Positions 1 through 9,502 of a stretch of DNA of 64,000 bases are shown here, in pieces. The translations under genes and the position numbers were made by a program. Source of the stretch: Zobellella maritima (GTDB lineage Bacteria; Pseudomonadota; Gammaproteobacteria; Enterobacterales; Aeromonadaceae); NCBI RefSeq assembly GCF_003075035.1, contig NZ_QCZE01000001.1:1238602-1302601 (forward strand). Reading direction: 5' to 3'. Position 1 is the first letter of the stretch; the number at the start of each line of letters is the position of its first letter. The notes under the pieces are model-generated. The model searched no databases, had not been told where the DNA came from, and was given only the letters and a program-made list of their open reading frames with translations.

Positions 1-1
1 G

Positions 2-1849
2 CCAAAAGAGATGTTTGACGAGTATTTCTCCAAACCATTGGGCTGTTTAAAACGTTACTCCGACTTCAATGAGACTGAGATTAATAGAGCCTCTCACTTT
101 ATTGATTCACCTGGCGCAATGGGGTACATCCACACCTACCTTGAAATTATAAATGATGCAAAAAAAAATAATTACAAACGCTTTCTCATACTAGAGGATG
201 ACGTTATTCTATGCCATCACTTTGAGAATAAAGCAAAAGCGTTCTTATCAAAAATAAGCAATAACTGGAAAGTAATTCAACTAGGTGCCTCGCAATATAA
301 CTGGAATAGCGTTAATGAGCCTAAAGCCAAGGCTAATGGCTTTTATTATCCCCGCCAACTAGATACCTGTGGTTCTTTTGCTATAGCCTTTGACCACTCA
401 ATCATTGATGAATTGTCCATGGTACAAAGTACTTTTGAAGCCCCCTTTGATCACTTACCGCTTGGCGAGATATATGAAAAATACTTGGGAGAATGTTTTG
501 TCGCATATCCCAACATTGCTATGCCAGATGTAAGTAACAGCTCTATCCGTAGCGGTAGGTGTCAATACACTCACGGGAAACGCATGAAATGGAAAATAGA
601 AAACTTTCATTACCCATACCCCAAGCCGTCAATTGCGGTAATATTGTCTCACCCTAGAAACTTAAAGTACTTCAACTGTTTCTCTCATGAAGGCGAATTG
701 CCATTCAACCTTAGACTTTACTATGATAGTGAGGATGGCCTAAGGCCATTACATAACGCAGACACATTTATTTATTCAGCCAGTGATATAAAAAAAACAA
801 AACACCCCTTCCAACTCCCCACCGTTGATTTTTGCACAACATTATCTAAAGATGATATTTTAACGGAAGGTGACATTTTAAATTACATTGAATTTGAACT
901 TGGCTTGAGTGATGCGAATAACACACCTCTGGTTAAAGTTAACCCGATTTTTACGGAGTGTGTAAAGGGAAGAGTCAGTGTTATCATCCCCACCTATAAA
1001 CGCCCTGAAAACTTAGCAAACGCACTTGAATCCGTACTATCTCAAGATTATGAAGATGTTGAGGTGTTAGTTGTAAATGATAATGGTGAAAACTCACCGC
1101 ACAACAAAGAAACAAGGAGTATAATTACCCAGAAAGCATCCTTACACCCCAACAAATCACTTAAGCTTATAGAGCACAGTGTCAATAGAAACGGCTCCGC
1201 AGCAAGAAACACAGCCATCATGATATCCACTGGCGAATACATTTGCTTTCTTGATGATGATGATATCTACCTTCCAGGAAGAATCACAAAGAGTGTTGAA
1301 ACACTATCACAATCAAACGGTCTGTTTGGTGCAACTTACTGTGGTTTTTTAGGGTGGAACTCACCTAAGAACGATCTTAATCGTTACACAGAAGGAGATT
1401 TATCCTTAGAAATATTAATGCTCAATTATAAAAAACACTACCTCTGCACCAATACAGCAACATATAAACGAGAGGCGGTCCTTGCTATAAACGGATTCGA
1501 CGAATCATATTGTCGGCATCAGGACCTGGAGTTTAACCTAAGATTTTTTGAATTGTACAAAATAAAATCAATCAAAGAATGCCTGGTTAGACTCAGTCCA
1601 GAACCCTCCATCATAAACAACAAATTACACAATAAGAACATACTTAATCTAAAACTAAAATTCCTAGAGGAGTTTGATAGTAAAATCATGTCATTCGGAG
1701 AGGTTGCCACAAAAGAAATATATGAAAAACATTGGCTCGAGGTTATCAAATATGTAACAAACAAAGATCTATTCATCTCTGAATTGTCACAGGATTATAA
1801 GGATGTAACCCTACAGGTGATTCAGAAACTAACAACAAGCGATAAGTAA
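2..1849 (+). CDS. Two-domain glycosyltransferase (GT25-like plus GT2), 5' end beyond window
   Basis: The frame stays open to the window edge, with three codons before the first Met at 11. A GT25 domain normally starts with a Rossmann strand that is missing here, so the true start is probably upstream. Counted from that Met, residues about 1-180 look like an LPS-type GT25 domain with the acidic motif FLILEDDVIL. Residues about 320-530 are a GT2 (GT-A) domain with VSVIIPTYKRPENL and the metal-binding run FLDDDDIYLPGR. No signal peptide or membrane segment is visible, so it should act in the cytoplasm on a surface glycan. Donor and acceptor are unknown. It is AT-rich: bases 661-720 contain 22 G/C of 60, against 37 of 60 at 2041-2100 in the next gene, which suggests recent transfer. 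Confidence 0.85.
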   Translation, partial: PKEMFDEYFSKPLGCLKRYSDFNETEINRASHFIDSPGAMGYIHTYLEIINDAKKNNYKRFLILEDDVILCHHFENKAKAFLSKISNNWKVIQLGASQYNWNSVNEPKAKANGFYYPRQLDTCGSFAIAFDHSIIDELSMVQSTFEAPFDHLPLGEIYEKYLGECFVAYPNIAMPDVSNSSIRSGRCQYTHGKRMKWKIENFHYPYPKPSIAVILSHPRNLKYFNCFSHEGELPFNLRLYYDSEDGLRPLHNADTFIYSASDIKKTKHPFQLPTVDFCTTLSKDDILTEGDILNYIEFELGLSDANNTPLVKVNPIFTECVKGRVSVIIPTYKRPENLANALESVLSQDYEDVEVLVVNDNGENSPHNKETRSIITQKASLHPNKSLKLIEHSVNRNGSAARNTAIMISTGEYICFLDDDDIYLPGRITKSVETLSQSNGLFGATYCGFLGWNSPKNDLNRYTEGDLSLEILMLNYKKHYLCTNTATYKREAVLAINGFDESYCRHQDLEFNLRFFELYKIKSIKECLVRLSPEPSIINNKLHNKNILNLKLKFLEEFDSKIMSFGEVATKEIYEKHWLEVIKYVTNKDLFISELSQDYKDVTLQVIQKLTTSDK

Positions 1850-1913
1850 TATCAACCTTCATATACCTCTCCTTAAGGCTCTTTTTAACAATTATCGCCA
1901 AGCCAACAACGTC

Positions 1914-4829
1914 ATGGAAAGACTCTTTCGCTGGTTACAACACCATCTGTCGACCTCTGGTCCGGCTTTGCCACCGGTGCCGGCAAATTTTGATGGGAGC
2001 GCCTATCTGCTTGCCAACCCCGATGTGGCCGCCGCCGGGATGGATGCCTGGACCCATTACTGTCGCTATGGCCGGGCGGAGCAACGTCCGCTGCAACGAA
2101 ACCGGGCGCTGATTTACGAGCATCATCTCTGGCGTGGGCTGGAGCGACAGATGCAGCCCCTGCTGCAAGCCTTGCTGCAGGATAGCGAGGCCAGCGAACA
2201 AGAGCGCCATGCGGCGCGGTGGGCACTGGCACGCTGGGCCGCCTGGCAAGGCTCCTGGTCACAAGTCGTGAGGATTTTACAATCCTACTGTACATCAGCT
2301 GCGTTATCATCCTCCGGCCCCGGAGCCTGGCTGTTGCTGGCAACCGCGCTGCAACACACCCACCAGCCGGCCCGAGCGCTGACCTTGTTGCAACAGGCCC
2401 AAGCACAGCTGCCGCGAGAAACCGACCTGTTGCTGGCACAGGCCAATTTGTTGGCCAGCTCAGCCGAGACGCAGCTGGCCTTGCTGAACATGGTATTTAA
2501 TTACCACGGGTTAGCCGAGGTAGATGCTAATCCGTCGGCAACATCCAGACTGGATAGTTTGCATGCCGGCACCGACTTAACGGCCGCAAAACTGCCTTCA
2601 GGCGTGACTGCAACCGGTGCCACCGTTACCGTCATTATACCGGTGCATAATGCCGCCGATGTTATCGGCACCGCATTACGCGCCTTGGCCGAACAAACCT
2701 GGCCCTATATCGAGCTGTTGCTGGTGGATGACGCCAGCTCCGATAATACCCTGGCAGTGGTTCACCGCTGGTTGACGCAGCATCCCCTGCCCCCCGGTAA
2801 AACCCTGCAGGTATTGAAACAGACCGTCAATGGCGGCGCTTACGCTGCCCGCAACATTGGCCTGGAGCAGGCCAGCGGCGCCTTTATTACCACCCATGAC
2901 AGCGATGACTGGTCGCACCCGCAAAAAATCGAACATCAGGTGCGGACTCTGCTTGCCCAGCCAAACCGTATGGCGTCAATCTCATTCTTGGTGCGGGCAA
3001 CGCCCCGGTTGCAGTTTGGCCAATGGCGAGCGGCTGACCGCTGGACCGAACGCAATGAGTCGTCACTGATGCTGCGCCGAGCTGTCGTGGCCGAACTGGG
3101 CTGCTGGGACGAGGTGCGGGTGGCCGCCGATACGGAATATCTGCTGCGAATACAGGCCGCCTACGGCACCGACAGTGTGGTCGAGGTGTTACCACAAGTG
3201 CCCCTGGCTATCGGCCGTCTTGTCCCGTCATCTCTTACTCAGAACAGGAATACGCACTTGGTCACCCAATTTACCGGGGTCAGAAAACACTACATAGATG
3301 CGGCGTGCCGCTGGCATGCCCGGACATGCCGACCGCAGGAGCTGTTTTTATCAGCCAACCCGGCTCAACGCCCGTTTGCAGCACCATCCCTGTTATGCCG
3401 CAAACACAAGGTGGTCGGCTGTCCCGACAGGCTGGACACCATTCAGCAAAGCGACTGGTTTGATGGGGTTTGGTACTGCAGCCATTATGCGGATTTACAG
3501 CAAAGTACCTGCGATCCGGTCTGGCATTATTGTCGGCATGGCGCCTTTGAAGGCCGGGATCCAGGCCCGCTATTCAGTACAACCGGTTATGCCGCCTTCT
3601 ATTCCCGCATTGAACAGCCCATCTCTACTACCGAGGCATTGCTCCACTTTCTGTCGATTGGCCAGGTTCTGGGATATCAGGCTTGTCCGCACTGGGCCGG
3701 CGACCAACCCGAGCACCATAACCGCCCCTGGGTACTGGTCTGTGGCCATCGGGCGGACCAGCAGGTATATGGCGCCGAGCGCTGTTTGCTGGATGTGCTG
3801 GCGGCATTGTCTGCCCTGCAACTGAATGTGCTGGTTACCCTACCCAGTGCCCTGAACCCGGACTATGTTGCCGCTGTTCGCCGCCGATGCCGGCGGCTGG
3901 TGATCTTACCCTACGGCTGGTGGCATGCCGACAGGCCTGCCTGTGTGCAAACCGTGGCCCTGTTTGCCGGATTGATGAAGCAATATTCGGTATCCATGCT
4001 GCTGGCCAATACCCTGGTGTTGGATGAACCCCTATTGGCGGCACGGCAATGCGATATCACCATCGCCTGCTATGTGCATGAACTGATAGCGTCTGATACC
4101 GAGCTCTGTGCCGCGCTGGGATCCACGCCGGCCATCATCCGGCAGCGGGTCGCCAGTCTGGCCGATATGCTGCTTGCAAGCTCACGGGCGGTTGCCGACG
4201 ACTGGCCACACACACCGTCGGTCGTAGTGCCGAACGTGGTCAATGTTGCTGATTATAATCTGCCCATTACCTGCTCCAGTCGCGTGCACGTGGCGTTACT
4301 CAGCAACAATTTGCCGAATAAGGGCGTGCAGGACTTTGTTCGCCTGGCACAACGGCTGGCCGATAACCAGCCTGCCGTGCAATGCCTGCTGATCGGCCCG
4401 GAAACCGCAGCGGTAAGCGCGTTAAAGTGCCGCCGGGATGCCGGCTCCTTACCGGATAACCTGGTGTTGATGAATTATATGCCGACCACTACCGCGCTGG
4501 CCCAGGCCGATATCGTGCTCAATCTATCACATGTACAGGAATCCTTTGGCCGCACCCTGCTGGAAGCCATGGCGGCGGGTAAACCGGTGATTGGCTATCG
4601 CTGGGGGGCATTGAGCGAGTTGGTCATCGATGGCGAAAACGGGTTTTTATTACCGTTGGGCGATATTGGTGGTGTAGCCGAGCGAATTACACAGTTGGCC
4701 TCGGATGCCGCATGGCGCCGGCGAATGGGGAATGCCGGCCGGCGCCGCGTAGAGCGGCTTTACAGCCCGGAAGTGATGCAGGCGGCACTGGCCAAGGTAT
4801 GTCAGGCCCTCACGGACGAGTGTTATTAA
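1914..4829 (+). CDS. Large GT2-GT4 fusion glycosyltransferase with repeated HY-x-x-x-G modules
   Basis: This 971-residue protein has several parts. Residues about 25-62 carry a module of the type FD..YLLANPDVAAAG...HY...G. A helical stretch follows. A GT2 domain starts near residue 240 (VTVIIPVHNAADVIG, then THDSDDW as the metal site). Near residue 515 a second copy of the module appears (FDGVWYCSHYADLQ, then HYCRHGAFEGRDPG), with a weaker third copy behind it. The C-terminal part, about 620-960, is GT4-like (GT-B fold) with ESFGRTLLEAMAAGKPVIGY, the usual E-x7-E nucleotide-sugar site. The family role is extending surface polysaccharide from nucleotide sugars; linkage and sugar cannot be read from sequence. 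The ATG at 1914 has no strong ribosome binding site. GC content is much higher than in the gene before it. Confidence 0.85.
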   Translation: MERLFRWLQHHLSTSGPALPPVPANFDGSAYLLANPDVAAAGMDAWTHYCRYGRAEQRPLQRNRALIYEHHLWRGLERQMQPLLQALLQDSEASEQERHAARWALARWAAWQGSWSQVVRILQSYCTSAALSSSGPGAWLLLATALQHTHQPARALTLLQQAQAQLPRETDLLLAQANLLASSAETQLALLNMVFNYHGLAEVDANPSATSRLDSLHAGTDLTAAKLPSGVTATGATVTVIIPVHNAADVIGTALRALAEQTWPYIELLLVDDASSDNTLAVVHRWLTQHPLPPGKTLQVLKQTVNGGAYAARNIGLEQASGAFITTHDSDDWSHPQKIEHQVRTLLAQPNRMASISFLVRATPRLQFGQWRAADRWTERNESSLMLRRAVVAELGCWDEVRVAADTEYLLRIQAAYGTDSVVEVLPQVPLAIGRLVPSSLTQNRNTHLVTQFTGVRKHYIDAACRWHARTCRPQELFLSANPAQRPFAAPSLLCRKHKVVGCPDRLDTIQQSDWFDGVWYCSHYADLQQSTCDPVWHYCRHGAFEGRDPGPLFSTTGYAAFYSRIEQPISTTEALLHFLSIGQVLGYQACPHWAGDQPEHHNRPWVLVCGHRADQQVYGAERCLLDVLAALSALQLNVLVTLPSALNPDYVAAVRRRCRRLVILPYGWWHADRPACVQTVALFAGLMKQYSVSMLLANTLVLDEPLLAARQCDITIACYVHELIASDTELCAALGSTPAIIRQRVASLADMLLASSRAVADDWPHTPSVVVPNVVNVADYNLPITCSSRVHVALLSNNLPNKGVQDFVRLAQRLADNQPAVQCLLIGPETAAVSALKCRRDAGSLPDNLVLMNYMPTTTALAQADIVLNLSHVQESFGRTLLEAMAAGKPVIGYRWGALSELVIDGENGFLLPLGDIGGVAERITQLASDAAWRRRMGNAGRRRVERLYSPEVMQAALAKVCQALTDECY

Positions 4830-4843
4830 TATGGGAGTCAGGG

Positions 4844-6334
4844 ATGCAATACCAGTCTTTTCCCGACGCTAAGGGCGGCTCCCGTTCCCTGGACAAACTC
4901 AAGGCATTGCGCCTGCCCCCTTTGAAAGGCAAGCGCTTTCTGGATGTTGGCTGCAATGAGGGGTTTTTTTGCGGTTATGCCCTGTTTGACGGCGCCAGCC
5001 GGGTTGTCGGCATGGATAATTCTGCCACGGCCATTGGCAAAGCCGCGCTACGCTTTCCTGAAGCGGTATTTCTTAACCAGTCATGGCAAGCGCTGCCGGA
5101 CGGGCCATTCGATGTTATTACCCTGCTGTCGGCGTTGCATTATGCAGAAGATCAGGCCGGTTTAATCCATAGCTTGATGGCGATACTGGCAGACGATGGC
5201 TTGTTGATACTGGAAATAGGCATGGCGCCCGGTACCGAAGATGCGTGGGTCAGCATACGCCGTGATATTGACGAACGTTACTTTCCTACACGGAAAAAAC
5301 TGGGAAACGAGCTCCAGGACTACGCCTGGAAGATAATTGGCCACAGTGTCAATCAGGTCGGCGATCCCTTACCGCGCTATGTAGTACATGTTCGCAAGCT
5401 CAAGCCCTATGCCTGGCTGCTAATGCGGGAACCGGGTTCCGGCAAGTCGACCATTGGGCGACGGATGTTTGGCGGAAAGCCGGGCATTCCGGTCATCTCG
5501 GGCGATCAAGCCTATTTACAGGTATTCGAGGGCCAACACCAGGTCTCCGACAAACTCCGTGCGCTGGTCAACGAGGAGTTTACTACCGCCAGTATCGACA
5601 GGCTTACCCGGCACCTGATGGAACAAGGCCTGGCAGGAGAGATGGTGGCGCTGTGGGTAAGCCTGGCGGGCTTCAGGGAGTTTGTACTCGACTCCTATGT
5701 ACCCGAGACCTACCGGCCACAGGTTAAGGACGCACTGCATTCGCAGGGGTACTACCCGATGGAGCTTTGTTGGGATAACGAGCCGATAACAGACGCACAG
5801 CTTGCTTGTGAAAAAGCCAACGGTTACCAGCTGTATCTTAAAGAAGTGATTGGGGACCGTCCTGCTGAGTGCGTACGGATAACAAGGCAGCTTGGAAACG
5901 ACCTGAAACCATGGGTCCGCTGGCACCTGGACTCGCCGACCGAAGGCGAATGGTTGATTAATACGGGCACCTTCAGGGTGGCCGGCTGGCTGGTGACAGC
6001 CAATCAACTGGAGGATGTATTTGAGATTTATGTTTCCGGCCGACAAGGGGACCGACAGTTTAAGCCAGAGCAGGTTCGCATTGATGTGCTCCGTGCGCTT
6101 TTTGGACGTGAAACCCATGCTCCCCTATTCTGGCAATTACATCCTTGCGGCTTTTCTTTTGAACTGCCGGCTCATTGGCTGGAAACCGGCTTTGAACTGG
6201 GAATGGTATCGGCTAACCGTCATATGCCTCTGGCATTTATTGCTAATACACAGAGGATACCGCATAAAACCGAGCATTTGGGATTGCGCCTTGCCCGCCG
6301 GCTTTTGCGGTATTGTGGTAAGCGTCCGGATTGA
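4844..6334 (+). CDS. SAM methyltransferase fused to a degenerate P-loop domain
   Basis: I chose the ATG at 4844 because GGGAG stands just upstream and the SAM domain then starts normally; the longer frame overlaps the previous gene. The protein is 496 residues. Residues 31-130 form a class I SAM-dependent methyltransferase (motif I FLDVGCNEGFF; LLILEIG as the later strand). Residues about 190-330 resemble a small P-loop kinase with REPGSGKSTIGRRMF around residues 195-209, but the first Walker A glycine is an arginine, so nucleotide binding is uncertain. Residues about 350-496 look beta-rich and unassigned. The gene follows the GT2-GT4 gene by 14 bases, and a short spacer leads to the next glycosyltransferase, so it probably modifies the same polysaccharide. 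The substrate is unknown. Confidence 0.75.
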   Translation: MQYQSFPDAKGGSRSLDKLKALRLPPLKGKRFLDVGCNEGFFCGYALFDGASRVVGMDNSATAIGKAALRFPEAVFLNQSWQALPDGPFDVITLLSALHYAEDQAGLIHSLMAILADDGLLILEIGMAPGTEDAWVSIRRDIDERYFPTRKKLGNELQDYAWKIIGHSVNQVGDPLPRYVVHVRKLKPYAWLLMREPGSGKSTIGRRMFGGKPGIPVISGDQAYLQVFEGQHQVSDKLRALVNEEFTTASIDRLTRHLMEQGLAGEMVALWVSLAGFREFVLDSYVPETYRPQVKDALHSQGYYPMELCWDNEPITDAQLACEKANGYQLYLKEVIGDRPAECVRITRQLGNDLKPWVRWHLDSPTEGEWLINTGTFRVAGWLVTANQLEDVFEIYVSGRQGDRQFKPEQVRIDVLRALFGRETHAPLFWQLHPCGFSFELPAHWLETGFELGMVSANRHMPLAFIANTQRIPHKTEHLGLRLARRLLRYCGKRPD

Positions 6335-6344
6335 AGGTGCCATC

Positions 6345-8444
6345 GTGATCCTTCCTGCCCACTGTTCAGACACACGACGGAGACAGTGCCTCCAGATCGG
6401 TGTCGGCCAGGGCAAATTGCGACCAGGCTGGGTGCTGATACGTGCTTTATTGAAGCACCAGGGTTCAAGCCTGGAAGCAAGCCTGATAACGGAAGACCGG
6501 CAAGGAAATAGTCATCGTTTTGCTCTGCCCGTGACACTTAAAGGGACATTGCTTGAGCTGGTTTATTTACCAAAAGGTGCCCGCCATGTGTGGCTGGAAC
6601 TCAAGAGTGCAGAACCGGTGAACTGTGCCGGCCCGATCCTTCTCGAGCCGGTCAGTCTGTTCACCAGCCGGATGTTGATGTGGCATCGAGTCCTCTCGAC
6701 GCTCTTTAGTACCCCGTTACCACAGCGCCGCGCCCGCGGCCTTAGCTGGGCGGTAGCACTTTTTAGCCCGCGCAAGGCTTACCGCCTGGTGGGAAAAGCC
6801 CGTCATTTCGTGGCCTCTCCCTGCTATCCCGACTGGATAGCCCTGTGTGAGCAGCACACCGCTGCCGATCGAAGACGATTGAAAGGTGCGATAAAAAGAT
6901 ATGCACTGCAGGAGTGTCTCTTCGGTGTCGTAATTGATGCCCGTACACCTCAATCGTCTGCGGCACTTTCTCGCACGCTGACATCGCTTGACAGACAGCT
7001 GGAAATCCCTTTCCGGTCCTGGGTGTTAACCACAGAGCAGCACCATGCCGAACTCGAGGAAAACCTGCAGGGCCGGGCGACCGTGCTGGACGCCGGGGCG
7101 CTTCCGGCCCTATCGAAATCCTGTCGGTGGCTCTTGATGCTTGCGCCGGGGACGGAACTGGCCCCCTGGGCACTGGCCTGGATGGCTGTTGAGTCACGCA
7201 ATGCCGATATCAAATTGATCTACCCCGACCATGATTATCTGATGGATGGTAAGCGCATCAACCCTCAGTTCAAACCAGACTGGTCTGAAGAGCTGGAGCG
7301 CGCCTCGGGATATGTAGGCGATACGTTTGCCGTGCGCGCCGATGTATTTCACAGGGTATTGCGACAATCGGGTTTTGACAGTGCTTTTCAGCTTGTACTG
7401 GATACCGCGGCCCTGGCAGGACCATCGGCGGTATGCCATATTCCTGCCATCCTCTGCCACCAAAGATACTGCCCGGAAACGGCGGCGGCCAATCAACAGG
7501 CGCTGGAAAACCACCTCTCTCGACTCGGCGTGAAAGCCGGTGTGGCGCTATCAGGTGACCATCTGAGGATACACTACCGGCTTCCGCAATTACTCCCTAA
7601 AGTCAGTATTGTGATACCGACCCGGGATGCGTTGCGCTACCTCAAAACCTGCGTTGACAGCGTGCTGAGAAAAACCTCCTGGCCGGACTTCGAAATATTG
7701 GTAGTTGATAATCAGAGCAGCGAGCCCGGAGCACTGGCATACCTCGAACAGTTGAACTCTGATCCCCGTGTTCGGGTATTGCGCTATAACCAACCGTTCA
7801 ACTTTTCTGCGATCAATAACTATGCGGCCCAGCAGGCAAAGGGAACGGTGCTCTGCCTGTTGAACAACGATACCGAAGTTATCTCTCCCGATTGGCTTGA
7901 AGAAATGGTATCCCGCTTGCTTCAGCCCGGTGTGGGGGTCGTCGGTGCCCGGTTATACTTCAGCAACGGCCGGCTGCAACATGCGGGTGACGTGCTGGGA
8001 CCGGGCGGTTGTGCCACCCACTTGCATGGTGTACTGGAGCCGAATGATCCCGGCTATATGCACAGGGCCGTGCTCCCCCAGGATCTGTCTGCGGTAACCG
8101 CCGCCTGCCTGGTAACCCGACGCAACCTCTATCTGCGGCTGGGTGGACTGAATTCAACTGACCTGCCGGTGGCGTTTAACGATGTCGATTACTGCCTGCG
8201 CATTAGGGAGGCCGGCTGGCGAGTAATATATACGCCTTATGCGGAGCTGTATCACCATGAATCCGTTTCTCGCGGCCAGGATGATGATCCGGAGAAACAG
8301 GCTCGTGCCAAACGTGAAGTCGATTACATGCGCAGCCGCTGGGGGCATGTCATTGAACGTGACCCCTTCTACAACCCCAACCTCAACTATTCACAGCCTG
8401 ACTTTAATCTTGGCAAGGTTCCGCGCGTGGCCTGGCCCTGGTGA
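6345..8444 (+). CDS. GT2-family glycosyltransferase with N-terminal beta domain
   Basis: The frame runs far upstream, but that part lies inside the methyltransferase gene in another frame. I prefer the GTG at 6345, which has GAAGG seven bases upstream and gives 699 residues; this start is not certain. The N-terminal ~110 residues look like a beta-sandwich of the kind seen in front of polysaccharide glycosyltransferases. A middle region looks like a worn GT-A domain (LLMLAPGTELAPWALAWM). The clear GT2 domain is C-terminal, starting PKVSIVIPTRDALRYL and continuing LLNNDTEVISPDWLEEM (metal site) and FNDVDYCLRIREAGW. This architecture resembles rhamnan and O-antigen glycosyltransferases with two tandem domains. 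It should act in the cytoplasm. Specificity is unknown. Confidence 0.8.
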   Translation: MILPAHCSDTRRRQCLQIGVGQGKLRPGWVLIRALLKHQGSSLEASLITEDRQGNSHRFALPVTLKGTLLELVYLPKGARHVWLELKSAEPVNCAGPILLEPVSLFTSRMLMWHRVLSTLFSTPLPQRRARGLSWAVALFSPRKAYRLVGKARHFVASPCYPDWIALCEQHTAADRRRLKGAIKRYALQECLFGVVIDARTPQSSAALSRTLTSLDRQLEIPFRSWVLTTEQHHAELEENLQGRATVLDAGALPALSKSCRWLLMLAPGTELAPWALAWMAVESRNADIKLIYPDHDYLMDGKRINPQFKPDWSEELERASGYVGDTFAVRADVFHRVLRQSGFDSAFQLVLDTAALAGPSAVCHIPAILCHQRYCPETAAANQQALENHLSRLGVKAGVALSGDHLRIHYRLPQLLPKVSIVIPTRDALRYLKTCVDSVLRKTSWPDFEILVVDNQSSEPGALAYLEQLNSDPRVRVLRYNQPFNFSAINNYAAQQAKGTVLCLLNNDTEVISPDWLEEMVSRLLQPGVGVVGARLYFSNGRLQHAGDVLGPGGCATHLHGVLEPNDPGYMHRAVLPQDLSAVTAACLVTRRNLYLRLGGLNSTDLPVAFNDVDYCLRIREAGWRVIYTPYAELYHHESVSRGQDDDPEKQARAKREVDYMRSRWGHVIERDPFYNPNLNYSQPDFNLGKVPRVAWPW

Positions 8445-8468
8445 TCAGGATTCCTGACCGAGTGTATT

Positions 8469-8558
8469 ATGAATGATCAAACACGTTCGATATCCGATAT
8501 CGTGCCAAAGTTCTTGGATATTGACTTCGAATCATCCAGATATTTGGGTAACCCGTGA
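8469..8558 (+). CDS. Possible 29-residue leader or coupling peptide
   Basis: A short frame, ATG at 8469 to TGA at 8556-8558, fills the gap between two glycosyltransferase genes. It encodes 29 residues beginning MNDQTRSISDIVPKF. Its stop codon overlaps the ATG of the next gene (TGATG), a layout that often couples translation. There is no strong Shine-Dalgarno sequence and no family match that I recognise. It may instead be the worn end of a lost gene. Confidence that it is made as a peptide is low. Confidence 0.25.
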   Translation: MNDQTRSISDIVPKFLDIDFESSRYLGNP

Positions 8559-9472
8559 TGTCCGGAGTCCTGATTGTTGAGCAAGACCCCAACCCCACCA
8601 CGGACTTTTTTATTCAACCGTTACTGAATTCTTTGGGTGTGGAGCCTGAGAAAACTCGGCTCAATGCACTGCCGCCGGTAACCCTTATTGCAGGTGACTC
8701 TGTGATATTCGTGCGCTATCTATCGCCCCGCTGGCGTCGGTGGGTAGAAACAAACAAGCATCGATTGGGGCAGATCATCTTTTTTATGGATGATGACCTC
8801 TTTGATCTGAAAGCACACACCGGCTTGCCGTTGCACTATCGTTGGAAGCTCTATCGTCTTGCCTGGCGGCATCGGCAATGGCTCAGGAGCATCGGAGCGC
8901 AGCTATGGGTATCCACTCCCTGCCTGGCTGAAAAATATGCGGACTGGAACCCTCGCGTCTTGTTGCCAAGATCGCCCTATGGCGATGCTAATCCACTGAA
9001 AACCCTGTTCTACCATGGTACAGAAGCGCACAATGATGAGATACGTTGGCTGTATCCGGTCGTCGAGGCCGTGCTTAAACAGGAGCCGAGCCTTTGCTTC
9101 GAGATCATTGGAGATAGTCGAGTACACTCGCTGTTTTCCGCGTTACCGCGGGTGCATGTTCTCCACCCGATGGCATGGCAGGCCTACCAGGTGCTGTTGC
9201 GGCACCCGGGCAGAACGATAGGTTTGGCACCGTTACTGGATAACACCTTTAATTCAGCCCGCTCCTATACCAAGTTTTTTGATATCACCCGGGCCGGGGC
9301 CCTGGGTATCTATGCCGATCATCCCGTGTATCAATCAATCATCCGCCACCAATACAACGGTCTGTTATTACCGATGGATCAACGGCGGTGGGTCGAAGCC
9401 ATCTTACAATTGAGTCGCGATGACCTGGACAGACAGCGAATGGCAGACAATGCCGGCTCCTGTTTACAGTAA
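8558..9472 (+). CDS. GT1/GT4-like glycosyltransferase
   Basis: The protein has about 304 residues from the ATG at 8558; a GTG one codon earlier (8555) is also possible. It begins with a short Rossmann-like start, MSGVLIVEQDPNP. A GT-B type C-terminal half includes LCFEIIGDSRVHSLF and TIGLAPLLDNTFNSARSYTKFFD, a stretch typical of glycosyltransferases that act late in polysaccharide assembly. The end is shorter than in a full GT4 protein (about 350-400 residues), so part of the N-terminal Rossmann fold is reduced. It sits directly before the KpsC-type gene with a 30-base gap and is probably co-transcribed. Sugar specificity cannot be told. Confidence 0.75.
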   Translation: MSGVLIVEQDPNPTTDFFIQPLLNSLGVEPEKTRLNALPPVTLIAGDSVIFVRYLSPRWRRWVETNKHRLGQIIFFMDDDLFDLKAHTGLPLHYRWKLYRLAWRHRQWLRSIGAQLWVSTPCLAEKYADWNPRVLLPRSPYGDANPLKTLFYHGTEAHNDEIRWLYPVVEAVLKQEPSLCFEIIGDSRVHSLFSALPRVHVLHPMAWQAYQVLLRHPGRTIGLAPLLDNTFNSARSYTKFFDITRAGALGIYADHPVYQSIIRHQYNGLLLPMDQRRWVEAILQLSRDDLDRQRMADNAGSCLQ

Positions 9473-9502
9473 AACTCATCAACGCCGCAACACGGTCAAT
9501 AA

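Noticed and set aside
6015-6344. Longer N-terminus for the glycosyltransferase ending at 8444
   Set aside because: That part lies inside the methyltransferase gene in another frame and lacks glycosyltransferase-like sequence; GTG 6345 has a good ribosome site.
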